Assembly (NCBI GenBank): GCA_036657395.1
Contig: JAVXGM010000001.1
Location: 1 to 64,000 of the forward strand
DNA: 64,000 bases
Origin: JAVXGM01 sp036657395
GTDB lineage: Bacteria > Bacillota > Clostridia > Peptostreptococcales > Anaerovoracaceae
Direction of reading: 5' to 3'
In this document: positions 43,992-52,556 of the stretch, piece by piece
How positions within the stretch are numbered: position 1 is the stretch's first letter
Layout: each line of letters starts with the position of its first letter
Notes under the pieces: generated by a model
The model's input: the letters and a program-made list of their open reading frames with translations, nothing else
Told to the model about the DNA's origin: nothing
Databases searched by the model: none
Made by a program: the position numbers and the translations under genes

Positions 43992-44540
43992 GTGACAAGG
44001 GAAGATAGAGTGGAGTTGTTATGCAGTAAGTATAATCAGGTTTACGAACATTTGTCTGCATGTAAAGTCCCATCATCAGATTGTGATGATTTAGCCCAAG
44101 AGGTGTTTATTTCAGCCTATATGGCTCTTGATCAACTTAGAGATGATCAAAAAATTATGGGTTGGCTTGGAGTGATTGCTATAAACAAAATGAAGAAGTA
44201 TGGAAAGAAGAAAAACAAGGAATGTTTATCGCTGGTTTTATTGGAGGAAGAAGACACAACGGTTTTAGCTAATAAATACAAGGATGAGGCTGTAGAAAAT
44301 TATGTAATAAATGAATTGGTACGGTTGGAAAGTAACAAAATTTTGTGTGGGGCAGTGGAATCCCTTGATGAGCAGACGAAGTTGGTAATCAAGTTACAAT
44401 ACGGTGCGGGATATTCATTGAAGGAAATTGGGGAGATGTATCAAATTAATTATAATACAGTGAAATCACTCCACTTGAGAGGGTTAAAGAAGCTGGCAAA
44501 ACTATTGAAAGTGACCAGAGAGAGGGACAGTGGGAAATGA
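43992..44540 (+). CDS. ECF-like sigma-70 family RNA polymerase sigma factor
   Basis: A 182-residue sigma factor with region 2 (CDDLAQEVFISAYMALDQL, MGWLGVIAINKMKKYGKKK) and region 4 (LDEQTKLVIKLQYGAGYSLKEIGEMYQINYNTVKSLHLRGLKKL). GTG start at 43992 with a weak site; a GTG at 44010 is an alternative. Three bases after the XRE gene. No obvious membrane anti-sigma factor follows; instead a coupled 47-residue ORF overlaps its stop. Confidence 0.85.
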   Translation: MTREDRVELLCSKYNQVYEHLSACKVPSSDCDDLAQEVFISAYMALDQLRDDQKIMGWLGVIAINKMKKYGKKKNKECLSLVLLEEEDTTVLANKYKDEAVENYVINELVRLESNKILCGAVESLDEQTKLVIKLQYGAGYSLKEIGEMYQINYNTVKSLHLRGLKKLAKLLKVTRERDSGK

Positions 44541-44680
44541 TAAAAAAAGACCAAATTTGGGGAAGGCTTTCTAATGCTATAAAAGAAGGTGGCAGCGGAG
44601 GAGAGAAGAAGACTATAACGCCAGAGGTACTGAAAGCCTTGGTGGAGAAACATAAAGGCTGTGTTAATAAAAGGAACTAA
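44537..44680 (+). CDS. Small ORF coupled to the ECF-like sigma factor
   Basis: A 47-residue soluble, basic peptide starting MIKKDQIWGRLSNAIKEGG, with one Cys near its end and no membrane segment. Its ATG overlaps the sigma stop (ATGA) and AGTGGGAA lies upstream. I know no family. By position it could modulate the sigma factor; that is a guess. Confidence 0.5.
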   Translation: MIKKDQIWGRLSNAIKEGGSGGEKKTITPEVLKALVEKHKGCVNKRN

Positions 44681-44705
44681 GATAAACTGTTAAGGAAGAA
44701 GTTAC

Positions 44706-44734
44706 TTGAATAATTTCTCGTTTCTAGATAGAAT
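44706..44734 (+). promoter_or_regulatory. Promoter for pgi
   Basis: TTGAAT (44706-44711), 17-base spacer, TAGAAT (44729-44734), 24 bases before the ATG. Confidence 0.6.
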
Positions 44735-44757
44735 GAAGGAAAGAAAAGGAGACGAAG

Positions 44758-45978
44758 ATGGATATAAAGATTGATACCTTGGGGGCTAGGATTAACCCTT
44801 TGGAGATACAAGAAGAAAAGACTAATATCGAAAATGCCTTGGAGTCCATTTGGGCAGATAAGGAAGGGATGACTGGATGGGTCAAACTTCCCTTGTATCA
44901 GGACAAGACTTTAATAGAAGAAATTCTAGTTACAGCAGATGAAATTCGTGACAAGGCCAATTTGGTCATTGTCATAGGCATAGGGGGGTCATCTCTAGGT
45001 GCAAAAGCAGCGATTGAGGCATTGTCTCTAGAATCAGGTAGTCCTAAAGTAATATTTGCAGGCAATAGTTTCAGTGCTAAAGAGCAGCTAACCATTTTAA
45101 ACAAGGTGAGAGATAAAGAGGTTTGCCTTTGTGTAATTTCCAAAAATGGGATGACAGCAGAAACTATGGCAGCCTATGGTGTGTTTAAAGGCGCATTGAA
45201 GAAAAAATACGAAAGAGAAGGGATTCAAGATAGGGTATATATAGTTACTGACCCTAGCGAGGGAGACCTACGAAAAGAAGCAATAGAAGAAGGATATACT
45301 AGTTTTTCTATACCAGAGAGAATTGGCGGGAGATATTCTGCCCTTACACCAGCAGGGCTTTTGCCAATGGCCATTGCAGGCATAGACATTCGCAGCTTAC
45401 TTAGAGGTGCAGAGGTTATGGCATCTTCCCCTACATGGGATTTTCAGGCAACGGATTACGCTGCTTGTAGATACCTTTTTTGGAAGAAGGGAAAAACCTT
45501 AGAACTGATTCAATATAAAGATCCAGCACTAGAGCCATTTGTCCAGTGGGTTCGTCAGCTTTTTGCAGAAAGCGAAGGAAAACAAGGAAAAGGCCTGTTC
45601 CCTGTAGACATGAGAATGGTTACGGAAATGCATTCCATGGGGCAATTTCTGCAAGAAGGCAGCCAGATTTTTTTTGAAACACTTATTAGTGTGGAGGAAG
45701 ATGGACAGGAGCTAGTAATTACGGAGGGGCCTTTGGCAGGAAAGACCTATAACGAGTTAAATCGAATAGGCGAGGCAACTATTGGCAAAGTTCATGAGGA
45801 GGCTTTAATACCTGTGATTAAAATTACTATTCCAGAGCTAACACCTTTTTACTATGGACAGTTGATTTACTTTCTACAGACTACCTGTGCAATTACAGGA
45901 AAACTTATGGGGGTAGACCCATTTGACCAGCCTGGGGTTGAAATCTACAAAAAAGCAATAAAAAAAGCAATTTTATAA
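44758..45978 (+). CDS. pgi: Glucose-6-phosphate isomerase
   Basis: A 406-residue isomerase of glycolysis, shorter than the roughly 450 of most Firmicutes enzymes. GIGGSSLGAKAAIEA and GGRYSALTPAGLLPMAIAG are the family signatures; the catalytic Glu region is EMHSMGQFLQEG. The phosphate loop reads SKNGMTAET where the common form is SKSGTTTET. AAAAGGAGACGAAG precedes the ATG. Confidence 0.92.
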   Translation: MDIKIDTLGARINPLEIQEEKTNIENALESIWADKEGMTGWVKLPLYQDKTLIEEILVTADEIRDKANLVIVIGIGGSSLGAKAAIEALSLESGSPKVIFAGNSFSAKEQLTILNKVRDKEVCLCVISKNGMTAETMAAYGVFKGALKKKYEREGIQDRVYIVTDPSEGDLRKEAIEEGYTSFSIPERIGGRYSALTPAGLLPMAIAGIDIRSLLRGAEVMASSPTWDFQATDYAACRYLFWKKGKTLELIQYKDPALEPFVQWVRQLFAESEGKQGKGLFPVDMRMVTEMHSMGQFLQEGSQIFFETLISVEEDGQELVITEGPLAGKTYNELNRIGEATIGKVHEEALIPVIKITIPELTPFYYGQLIYFLQTTCAITGKLMGVDPFDQPGVEIYKKAIKKAIL

Positions 45979-45997
45979 TGCAATTAGCAGGAAAATG

Positions 45998-46025
45998 GTT
46001 TACAATGGATAACTGTATGGTATAA
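45998..46025 (+). promoter_or_regulatory. Promoter for hbd
   Basis: TTTACA (45998-46003), 16-base spacer and TATAAT (46020-46025) with an extended TGG just before it. Confidence 0.8.
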
Positions 46026-46037
46026 TCGGATTAGAAA

Positions 46038-46055
46038 TAAGTTAATTATTTAACA
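46038..46055. promoter_or_regulatory. Candidate Rex operator upstream of hbd
   Basis: AAGTTAATTATTTAACAA matches the Rex consensus TTGTTAA-N4-TTAACAA at all but the first two bases (GTTAA/TTAAC arms perfect). It begins 12 bases after the -10, where a repressor would block the early transcript. Rex senses NADH/NAD+ and controls butyrate-type genes in Clostridia. Confidence 0.55.
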
Positions 46056-46101
46056 AACTCTCATTTGGGAGATTTCTAGTTAATTTTAAGGAGGAGATAT
46101 A

Positions 46102-46950
46102 ATGAAAAAAATTGGTGTATTAGGCACAGGTACAATGGGTGCTGGGATTATTCAGGTACTTGCACAAAGCGGCTATGATGTAGTTCTTAGAGCAAGAAGA
46201 GAGACTTCAGTTGAAAAGGGTATCGCAACAGTAACAAAAAACTTAGACAAATTAGTAAAGAAAGAAAAGATTACTGAAGCGGATAAGGCAGATATTCTAT
46301 CAAGAGTTAATGGCTCAACTGACATTAGTATAGTTAAGGATGCTGATCTTATTATTGAAGCTGCAACAGAAGATATGGAACAAAAGAAAGCATTATTTCA
46401 GGAATTAGATGCGCTTTGCAAGCCGGAAACTATCATTGCAACAAATACATCATCTCTTTCAATTACTGAAATCGCAGCAGCAACAAACAGACCAGACAAG
46501 ATTGTTGGTATGCATTTCTTTAATCCAGTTCCAATGATGAAATTAGTTGAAATCATTAAAGGTCTTACTACTTCTGATGAAACAAGAGATAAAATTTTAG
46601 AACTTACAACAAGTCTTAAGAAGACTCCAGTAGAAGTTGCTGAAGCTCCAGGATTCGTAGTAAATAGAATTTTAATTCCAATGGTAAACGAAGGTATTGG
46701 AATCTTAGCTGATGGCGTTGCTGATGCTGAAGGTATTGATTCAGCAATGCAGCTTGGTGCGAACCATCCAATGGGTCCTTTAGCATTAGGAGATCTTATC
46801 GGACTTGACGTTTGTCTTGCAATCATGGATGTTCTTTATGCTGAGTTTGGAGATTCAAAATACAGAGCACATACATTACTTAGAAAAATGGTTAGAGCCA
46901 ACAAGCTTGGAAGAAAAACAGGCATTGGATTCTACGACTACAGCAAATAA
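46102..46950 (+). CDS. hbd: 3-hydroxybutyryl-CoA dehydrogenase
   Basis: A 282-residue NAD(P)-dependent dehydrogenase of butyrate-type fermentation. GVLGTGTMGAGIIQVLA binds the cofactor; GMHFFNPVPMMKLVE carries the catalytic His; ANKLGRKTGIGFYDY ends it. Excellent ribosome site (AAGGAGGAGATATA), suggesting high expression. The gene stands alone; crt, bcd and thl are not adjacent. Confidence 0.96.
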   Translation: MKKIGVLGTGTMGAGIIQVLAQSGYDVVLRARRETSVEKGIATVTKNLDKLVKKEKITEADKADILSRVNGSTDISIVKDADLIIEAATEDMEQKKALFQELDALCKPETIIATNTSSLSITEIAAATNRPDKIVGMHFFNPVPMMKLVEIIKGLTTSDETRDKILELTTSLKKTPVEVAEAPGFVVNRILIPMVNEGIGILADGVADAEGIDSAMQLGANHPMGPLALGDLIGLDVCLAIMDVLYAEFGDSKYRAHTLLRKMVRANKLGRKTGIGFYDYSK

Positions 46951-47001
46951 ACATAAGGTTTTCACAAAGTCTTTTAGGCGATAATATATGGAAACGAAAT
47001 T

Positions 47002-47045
47002 AAAAGGCGCAGGGTACCCAACTATGGGATTTGGCGCCTTTTTTT
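47002..47045 (+). terminator. Terminator after hbd
   Basis: AAAAGGCGC pairs with GCGCCTTTT, followed by T residues. Confidence 0.85.
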
Positions 47046-47046
47046 A

Positions 47047-47076
47047 TTGACAGTTTGCAAGAGGAAGACCTAGAAT
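47047..47076 (+). promoter_or_regulatory. Promoter for the GDPD gene
   Basis: TTGACA (47047-47052), 18-base spacer, TAGAAT (47071-47076), starting right after the hbd terminator. Confidence 0.65.
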
Positions 47077-47133
47077 GATAAAGCAAAAAAAATCACTTAA
47101 ATATATAATGGGAAAACTAGAAAGGTATAGGAA

Positions 47134-48963
47134 ATGGCAAAGAATATAATTAAAGAAAATCTTCACTTGCTGAGAAAAAATATTGGAAATTTATTTGTGT
47201 TCGAAGCCGTATATAAATTGGTGGCAGTAGCAATTGTAACTCCAATACTGGTTCTAATGTTAGATTTGGCCGTAAAGCAAGCGGGTTTTGCCTATTTGGC
47301 AGACGACAATATAAAAGCAGTGATGGCGTCACCACTTACCATACTAATCATTGTGGTTCTATTGATTTTAGGAGCACTTTATTCATTGATTGAAATGTCA
47401 TCTTTGGTTATAAATTTTCACGACACTAGACTGGGACAGAAACTAGGTCCACTACATATGCTTGCGCTTGGGGCAAAAAGGGCAAAACCCATCCTTCATC
47501 CAAAAAATTTCATGCTAGTTATCTTTGTTCTAATAATTATACCAATGACAGGAGGAATTGTTGCCTCTGGGTTTATGTCTACAATAGAAATTCCAGAGTT
47601 CATTATGGATACCATAGTCACAACGCCTATGCTCCTTTGGACATTTGTTGCACTGATGACCTTTTTTTCTATTACTGCTATTCGCTGGATTTTTACGATT
47701 CACTGTTTTGTTATTGAGAAAAAGTCATTTAGGGAGTGCAGAAAAAAAAGTAGGTTTATGGTAAAGGGTAACTTTTGGAAGATTGTTGGCTTAATGGTCT
47801 TGTGGAACATTTTATCCATTTTGGCATTTGCTTTAGTATATGGGATTCTCATTGGAGTTGCAGCCTTAGGAATCAAAATACTTGGAGGTACCACAATGGG
47901 GATGGCTGTGTTCCTCTCATTTTTCAGAGTAGCAAATCTTATCATGCTTTGCATTGCAGCAGCTGTTGGTGTGCCAGTTAACTTTGCACTCATTACATCA
48001 CTTTATTACCGCTTTCAAAAAGAAGATGAAATTGAAAAAGATAGAATCGGTATTAAGACAGAAAAGGGATCAAAGCACGAAAAGCTTTTACAATACAGAA
48101 AGCCCATTGTATCAATAGCGTTAGTGGTGGCACTTGTTGCCAATGGATTTATCGTTTATGGATTTGCTAAAAACGAAAACTTTGGCAAAGTTGATGTTTT
48201 AGATTTGCCACAAATTACATCGCATAGAGGGGATTCTGTTTCTGCACCAGAAAATACTATCCCTGCATTTGAATCAGCTATAGAAAACTTAGCTGATTGT
48301 GCAGAGCTGGATGTTCATTTAACTAAAGACAATGTAGTAGTAGTCATGCACGATGAAAGTTTGAAACGAACTGCTGGCCTAGATAAGGAAATTTGGGAGG
48401 TAGACTATGACGAAATAAAGAAATTAGATGCAGGTGCTTGGTTTGGAGAAAAATTTAAGGGAACGAAAGTGCCAACCTTAGATGAGGTGATTAAGTATTG
48501 CAAAGGCAAGATTAAATTAAACATTGAGCTTAAGCCTAGTCCTCATAGTGCTGAACTTGAAAAGGAAACTATAAAGGTAATTAACGATAATAACTTTGCA
48601 ACACAGTGTGTTCTCACATCATTAAACTATAAGTCCTTGGCAAAAGCTAAGAAAATAGATCCTAATATGTCTACTGGATACATTCTTTCTGTGGCATATG
48701 GAGATTTTTACGATATGCCATACATTGATTTCTTTAGTGTAGATGCGGCTTTTGTTACATCAGAAATGGAAAAACAGCTTCATAAACGTGGGAAGCAGCT
48801 TCACGTTTGGACGGTGGACAAAGAAGAAAATATGCAAAAGATGGTGGACATGAACGTGGACTGTATAATTACCGATGATCCAGTGAGAGCTAGAGAAATA
48901 ATTTACGAAAAGAACACAAATTCCAAATTAAAGAACCTGCTAGACTTAGTATTTGAAAATTAA
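47134..48963 (+). CDS. Glycerophosphodiester phosphodiesterase with membrane domain
   Basis: A 609-residue protein. The N-terminal ~340 residues form a membrane domain with six or more helices plus a helix near 325-345; the C-terminal GDPD domain has HRGDSVSAPENT (near 364), ELDVHLTKD and HDESLKRT, the catalytic His pair and acidic ligands, and ends with VDCIITDDP. It likely splits glycerophosphodiesters outside the cell, possibly lipoteichoic-acid or lipid products. Substrate inferred. Confidence 0.9.
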   Translation: MAKNIIKENLHLLRKNIGNLFVFEAVYKLVAVAIVTPILVLMLDLAVKQAGFAYLADDNIKAVMASPLTILIIVVLLILGALYSLIEMSSLVINFHDTRLGQKLGPLHMLALGAKRAKPILHPKNFMLVIFVLIIIPMTGGIVASGFMSTIEIPEFIMDTIVTTPMLLWTFVALMTFFSITAIRWIFTIHCFVIEKKSFRECRKKSRFMVKGNFWKIVGLMVLWNILSILAFALVYGILIGVAALGIKILGGTTMGMAVFLSFFRVANLIMLCIAAAVGVPVNFALITSLYYRFQKEDEIEKDRIGIKTEKGSKHEKLLQYRKPIVSIALVVALVANGFIVYGFAKNENFGKVDVLDLPQITSHRGDSVSAPENTIPAFESAIENLADCAELDVHLTKDNVVVVMHDESLKRTAGLDKEIWEVDYDEIKKLDAGAWFGEKFKGTKVPTLDEVIKYCKGKIKLNIELKPSPHSAELEKETIKVINDNNFATQCVLTSLNYKSLAKAKKIDPNMSTGYILSVAYGDFYDMPYIDFFSVDAAFVTSEMEKQLHKRGKQLHVWTVDKEENMQKMVDMNVDCIITDDPVRAREIIYEKNTNSKLKNLLDLVFEN

Positions 48964-48966
48964 TAG

Positions 48967-48995
48967 TTGTGACAAGGGGGAAAAGGGTATATAGT
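48967..48995 (+). promoter_or_regulatory. Promoter for rho
   Basis: TTGTGA (48967-48972), 17-base spacer, TATAGT (48990-48995), giving a leader of about 105 bases before the rho ATG. Confidence 0.55.
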
Positions 48996-49071
48996 AAAAG
49001 AAATTATAATCTAATTAAGGTGTAAAAAGCCATCTTTATTTATTCTAAACTGTTTTCAACAACACCAAAAG

Positions 49072-49110
49072 AAAGGATTGCACAGGATTTTTCTGTGCAA
49101 AAGTAATATG
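49072..49110 (+). promoter_or_regulatory. rho translation-initiation hairpin
   Basis: AAAGGA (49072-49077) is followed at once by a perfect hairpin, TTGCACAG/CTGTGCAA (49078-49100, seven-base loop), then AAGTAAT and ATG. Counted linearly the ribosome site is 30 bases from the ATG; with the hairpin folded the gap is seven bases, an ideal spacing. Confidence 0.65.
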
Positions 49111-50532
49111 GAAGAAAAAACTCTTAAAGGCAAGAAAATTGCTGAACTTAAAGACCTTGCAAAAGATCTGGCTATTGATGGTTATACAAAGATGAAAAAA
49201 GCAGAGCTGATTACCGCATTAATAGCGGTTCCCATAGATGTGCCGCCTACTAAAGTAGCAGTTAAACCTAAAAAGCAAATCAAAAAAGCAGAACCTGAAA
49301 AGATAGTGGATAAAGGGGCACTAGAATCAGCGCCTAAAAAGCTGATGACTGAACCCACGCTTAAAGTAGAGCCTAAGAAAGCGGAGCGACAAGTGGTTGC
49401 CGAGAAAGAAGATCGTCCAGAAGTAGAAGGAATTTTAGAATTAGCTGAGGGAGGCTTTGGATTTTTACGATTTTCAAACTTCCTAACTAGTGATAAAGAT
49501 ATATATGTGTCACCTGCACAGATTCGAAGATTCAATTTGAAAACGGGAGACAAAATAAGAGGAATTTCCAGAAATCCAAATGATGGAGAGCGATTTGGGG
49601 CACTACTTTATGTGGTTACGGTTAATGGAGATGAGCCAGGCACAGCGATTAAGCGGCCTGACTTTGACGAATTGACACCAATATTTCCTAATCAGCGATT
49701 GTCATTAGAAGAAAAATCAAGAGATCTTTCCATGAGACTGATTGATTTGGTGGCACCTATTGGAAAAGGCCAAAGAGGGCTCATTGTAGCTCCACCAAAG
49801 GCGGGAAAGACTGTTCTTTTAAAGAAAATAGCAAACAGCATCGAAAGAAAACACCCAGAAGTGGAAATGATTGTGCTTTTAGTGGACGAACGTCCTGAAG
49901 AAGTTACAGATATGAAAAGATCCCTAGTGGGTGGAGAAGTAATATATTCCACATTTGACGAATTGCCGCAGCATCATGTAAAAGTTGCGGAGATGGTTTT
50001 GGCAAGAGCGCAAAGACTAGTGGAACACGGGAAGGATGTTGTAATCCTTCTTGACAGCATTACAAGATTGGCAAGGGCATACAATTTAGTAGTACCAGCC
50101 TCGGGAAGAACCCTTTCAGGGGGACTTGACCCAGGAGCATTACACAAACCTAAGAAATTTTTTGGGGCAGCCAGAAAGATGGAAGAAGGTGGAAGTATCA
50201 CAATACTTGCAACGGCTTTAGTAGAAACAGGAAGTCGTATGGATGATGTGATCTTTGAAGAATTTAAGGGAACAGGAAATATGGAGCTTCATTTGGATAG
50301 AAAACTTTCCGAGAAGCGAATATTCCCTGCTATTAATTTGAATAAATCAGGGACCAGAAGAGAAGATCTCTTGATGGATCAGGATGAACTAGCAGCAGTT
50401 TGGGCAATGCGTAGAGCACTTTCAAACAACAGCATACAAGAAGTAACTGAAACGATTATTGATAATCTAGCACACACTAAAGACAATGCTACATTTATTC
50501 AAGTAATCAAAAAAACAAAACTTGAGGGGTAA
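49108..50532 (+). CDS. rho: Transcription termination factor Rho
   Basis: A 474-residue hexameric RNA helicase. Rho_N domain (about 5-40), a Lys/Pro-rich linker (about 42-100) of the kind seen in Gram-positive Rho, RNA-binding cold-shock-like domain (GGFGFLRF, DIYVSPAQIRRF), then the ATPase with APPKAGKTVLL and ILLDSITRLARAYN. I start at ATG 49108; the in-frame TTG at 49078 abuts the ribosome site and lies in a hairpin. Followed by a DUF1385 gene after two bases. Confidence 0.96.
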   Translation: MEEKTLKGKKIAELKDLAKDLAIDGYTKMKKAELITALIAVPIDVPPTKVAVKPKKQIKKAEPEKIVDKGALESAPKKLMTEPTLKVEPKKAERQVVAEKEDRPEVEGILELAEGGFGFLRFSNFLTSDKDIYVSPAQIRRFNLKTGDKIRGISRNPNDGERFGALLYVVTVNGDEPGTAIKRPDFDELTPIFPNQRLSLEEKSRDLSMRLIDLVAPIGKGQRGLIVAPPKAGKTVLLKKIANSIERKHPEVEMIVLLVDERPEEVTDMKRSLVGGEVIYSTFDELPQHHVKVAEMVLARAQRLVEHGKDVVILLDSITRLARAYNLVVPASGRTLSGGLDPGALHKPKKFFGAARKMEEGGSITILATALVETGSRMDDVIFEEFKGTGNMELHLDRKLSEKRIFPAINLNKSGTRREDLLMDQDELAAVWAMRRALSNNSIQEVTETIIDNLAHTKDNATFIQVIKKTKLEG

Positions 50533-50534
50533 TA

Positions 50535-51563
50535 ATGGATTTAAAAAGGATATTTCTAAAGGATGCATGCCCTACAAAAGTAGGCGGACAAGCGGTTTTA
50601 GAAGGAATAATGATGAAAGGGGAAGATCGTTCAGCAGTGGCTGTTCGCTTACCTAATAATGATATACACATCAAAACTGAGAAATTAAAAAAAGGGGGGA
50701 GATGGGCAAAGATTCCTCTAATTAGGGGGGTAATTGTGTTTGTAGCCTCGTTGATATCTGGCACAAAAACATTAATGTATTCAGCGGAAGTGTTAGAAGG
50801 CTATGAAGGGGAAGGCGCCGTAGAGTATGAGGATGATAAGTTTACACTATGGTTAGAAAAGAAATTTGGTGATAAAGGAGCCTGGAATGTAATGCTATAT
50901 TCCTCTGTGGTTATTGCGCTTCTATTTACCGTAGGGGTTTTCATAATTTTGCCAACAGCAGCAGTAAACTGGATGAAACATGTCACAGAAAATGAAATAG
51001 TGCTTAACCTGGTTGAAGGGCTTTTGCGTATTGTAATGTTTGTAATTTATATACTTTTAATATCCAAAATGAAGGATATTAAAAAAGTGTTTCAATATCA
51101 TGGAGCGGAGCATAAATGTATTCACTGTTTTGAAAACGGCGAGGAACTTACACCAGAAAACTGTAAAAAGTTTTATACACTTCACCCTAGATGCGGAACT
51201 AGCTTTCTTATGTTTGTTATGGTAATCAGTTTGATTCTATTTTCCCTTTTAGGTTGGCCTAGCCTTTTGTGGAGAATTGGATCAAGGTTACTGCTTTTGC
51301 CTATAATAGCAGGCCTTTCTTTTGAATTGCTAAAATGGGCGGGAAGAAGCGATAATTGGCTTGTGAAAGCCCTCAGTATTCCTGGTCTTTATTTACAGAA
51401 ATTGACGACTAAAGAACCGGAGGCGGATCAGTTAGAGGTTGCTATTGCAGCGATGAAAGCAGTTATGGTTTCTGAAAAGACGCCTTGCTTTGAAGGTATT
51501 GTAGACAAGGATGGACGGCCTATTAAGGCGCCTGAAAAAGAAGATGAGCCAAAGGAGACATAA
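50535..51563 (+). CDS. DUF1385 membrane protein
   Basis: A 342-residue membrane protein with the family blocks VGGQAVLEGIMMKG and YHGAEHKCIHCFENGEELT, and HPRCGTSFL. About four helices. Function unknown. It lies between rho and prmC, an arrangement common in Clostridia, usually near rpmE and prfA, which here are about 7 kb downstream after a hydrogenase/potassium insertion. Confidence 0.9.
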   Translation: MDLKRIFLKDACPTKVGGQAVLEGIMMKGEDRSAVAVRLPNNDIHIKTEKLKKGGRWAKIPLIRGVIVFVASLISGTKTLMYSAEVLEGYEGEGAVEYEDDKFTLWLEKKFGDKGAWNVMLYSSVVIALLFTVGVFIILPTAAVNWMKHVTENEIVLNLVEGLLRIVMFVIYILLISKMKDIKKVFQYHGAEHKCIHCFENGEELTPENCKKFYTLHPRCGTSFLMFVMVISLILFSLLGWPSLLWRIGSRLLLLPIIAGLSFELLKWAGRSDNWLVKALSIPGLYLQKLTTKEPEADQLEVAIAAMKAVMVSEKTPCFEGIVDKDGRPIKAPEKEDEPKET

Positions 51564-51579
51564 AAGGAGTGCTAGGAGA

Positions 51580-52428
51580 ATGATTGTAAAAGAAATGCTT
51601 AAATTGGGGCAGCAGCAATTGGCTAAAGCCCATTGCATGGATCCTAGAATAGATGCGGAAATGCTATATTGTCATTTGAAGAATATAGATAAAGTGAAAT
51701 TGTTCCTAGAAGCCAATGATCCAGTGGAAGAGGAAACTTGTGAAAGTTTTTTTTCTTTGATTGAGAAACGAGCTGAAAGGGTACCATTACAATATATCCT
51801 TGGAACACAGGAATTTATGGGATTTACATTTCAAGTAGGAGAAGAGGTGCTCATTCCACGCCAGGATACGGAGATTTTAGTGGAAGAAGCTGCCAAAATT
51901 ATTGTGTCTAATGGAAAACGTTGGGCAGTTTTGGATTTGTGCTGTGGAAGCGGAGCAGTGGGGATTTCCCTGGATAAAATTTGTGCTAATGCAAATGTTA
52001 CTGGTACAGACATAAGCCCTCAAGCTGTGGCAATGGCTAAAAAAAATGGGGAGGCTTTAAGATCTTCGGTAAAATTTATAGAGGGAGACCTTTATGGAGC
52101 AATAAAGCGTAAAAAATATGGGATGATTATTTCTAATCCTCCATATATTCCAACCCATAGAATTGCCATTTTGCAAGATGAAGTGAAAAATCATGAACCT
52201 ATGATAGCCTTAGATGGTGGCAGTGATGGACTTGATTTTTATGAGAAAATTATCGGTGGAGCGGCAAAGCACTTGAAAAAACAAGGGGTGTTGATTTTGG
52301 AAATCGGTCATGACCAAGCGGAAGCGGTGTGCAAGTTAATTGCAAATGAAAGAGTATTTGCAAAGGCAGAGGTTATAAAAGATTTGCCAGGAAAAGACAG
52401 GGTCGTCTCTACAAGGTTACTTAAATAG
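51580..52428 (+). CDS. prmC: Release factor glutamine methyltransferase
   Basis: A 282-residue SAM methyltransferase that modifies the GGQ glutamine of release factors. SAM motif VLDLCCGSGAVGISL, catalytic NPPYIP and IPRQDTEILVE. I start at ATG 51580; the upstream reading from 51511 overlaps DUF1385 by 50 bases. Its substrate gene prfA is about 6.5 kb downstream, separated by hydEGF and ktrBA. Confidence 0.94.
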   Translation: MIVKEMLKLGQQQLAKAHCMDPRIDAEMLYCHLKNIDKVKLFLEANDPVEEETCESFFSLIEKRAERVPLQYILGTQEFMGFTFQVGEEVLIPRQDTEILVEEAAKIIVSNGKRWAVLDLCCGSGAVGISLDKICANANVTGTDISPQAVAMAKKNGEALRSSVKFIEGDLYGAIKRKKYGMIISNPPYIPTHRIAILQDEVKNHEPMIALDGGSDGLDFYEKIIGGAAKHLKKQGVLILEIGHDQAEAVCKLIANERVFAKAEVIKDLPGKDRVVSTRLLK

Positions 52429-52556
52429 AAAATTTAATTCGTTGTACTAACCGTGGAGGGATTTTCCGACCGGAAAGGCGATGGCATAATAGACAAAGAT
52501 TTTAGATCTCTGTATAGCCATGGCTTGCAGAGATTTTTTTGTTAGGAGGAACATAA
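52429..52556 (+). promoter_or_regulatory. Structured leader with a terminator before hydE (putative attenuator)
   Basis: A small hairpin TTTCC/GGAAA (52463-52476) is followed by ATGGCATA (52481-52488) and then a strong terminator: ATCTCTG/CAGAGAT (52506-52534) with inner AGCC-AT-GGCT and seven T residues. The ribosome site of hydE starts three bases later. ATGGCATA can pair with TATAGCCAT (52513-52521, one bulge) and would break the terminator. No promoter fits between terminator and gene. I do not recognise a known riboswitch class. Confidence 0.6.

Noticed and set aside
42971..44680. Prophage or integrative element at the XRE/sigma island
   Set aside because: No integrase, recombinase, structural gene or attachment repeat is present and composition is like the neighbours.
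49078..49107. TTG start for rho
   Set aside because: It abuts the Shine-Dalgarno with no spacing and is part of the hairpin; the Rho N-terminal domain begins after ATG 49108.
52476..52490. Fluoride-riboswitch-like GGCGATGGC in the hydE leader
   Set aside because: Only the short opening resembles it; the rest of the fluoride pseudoknot sequence is missing and hydE is not a fluoride gene.
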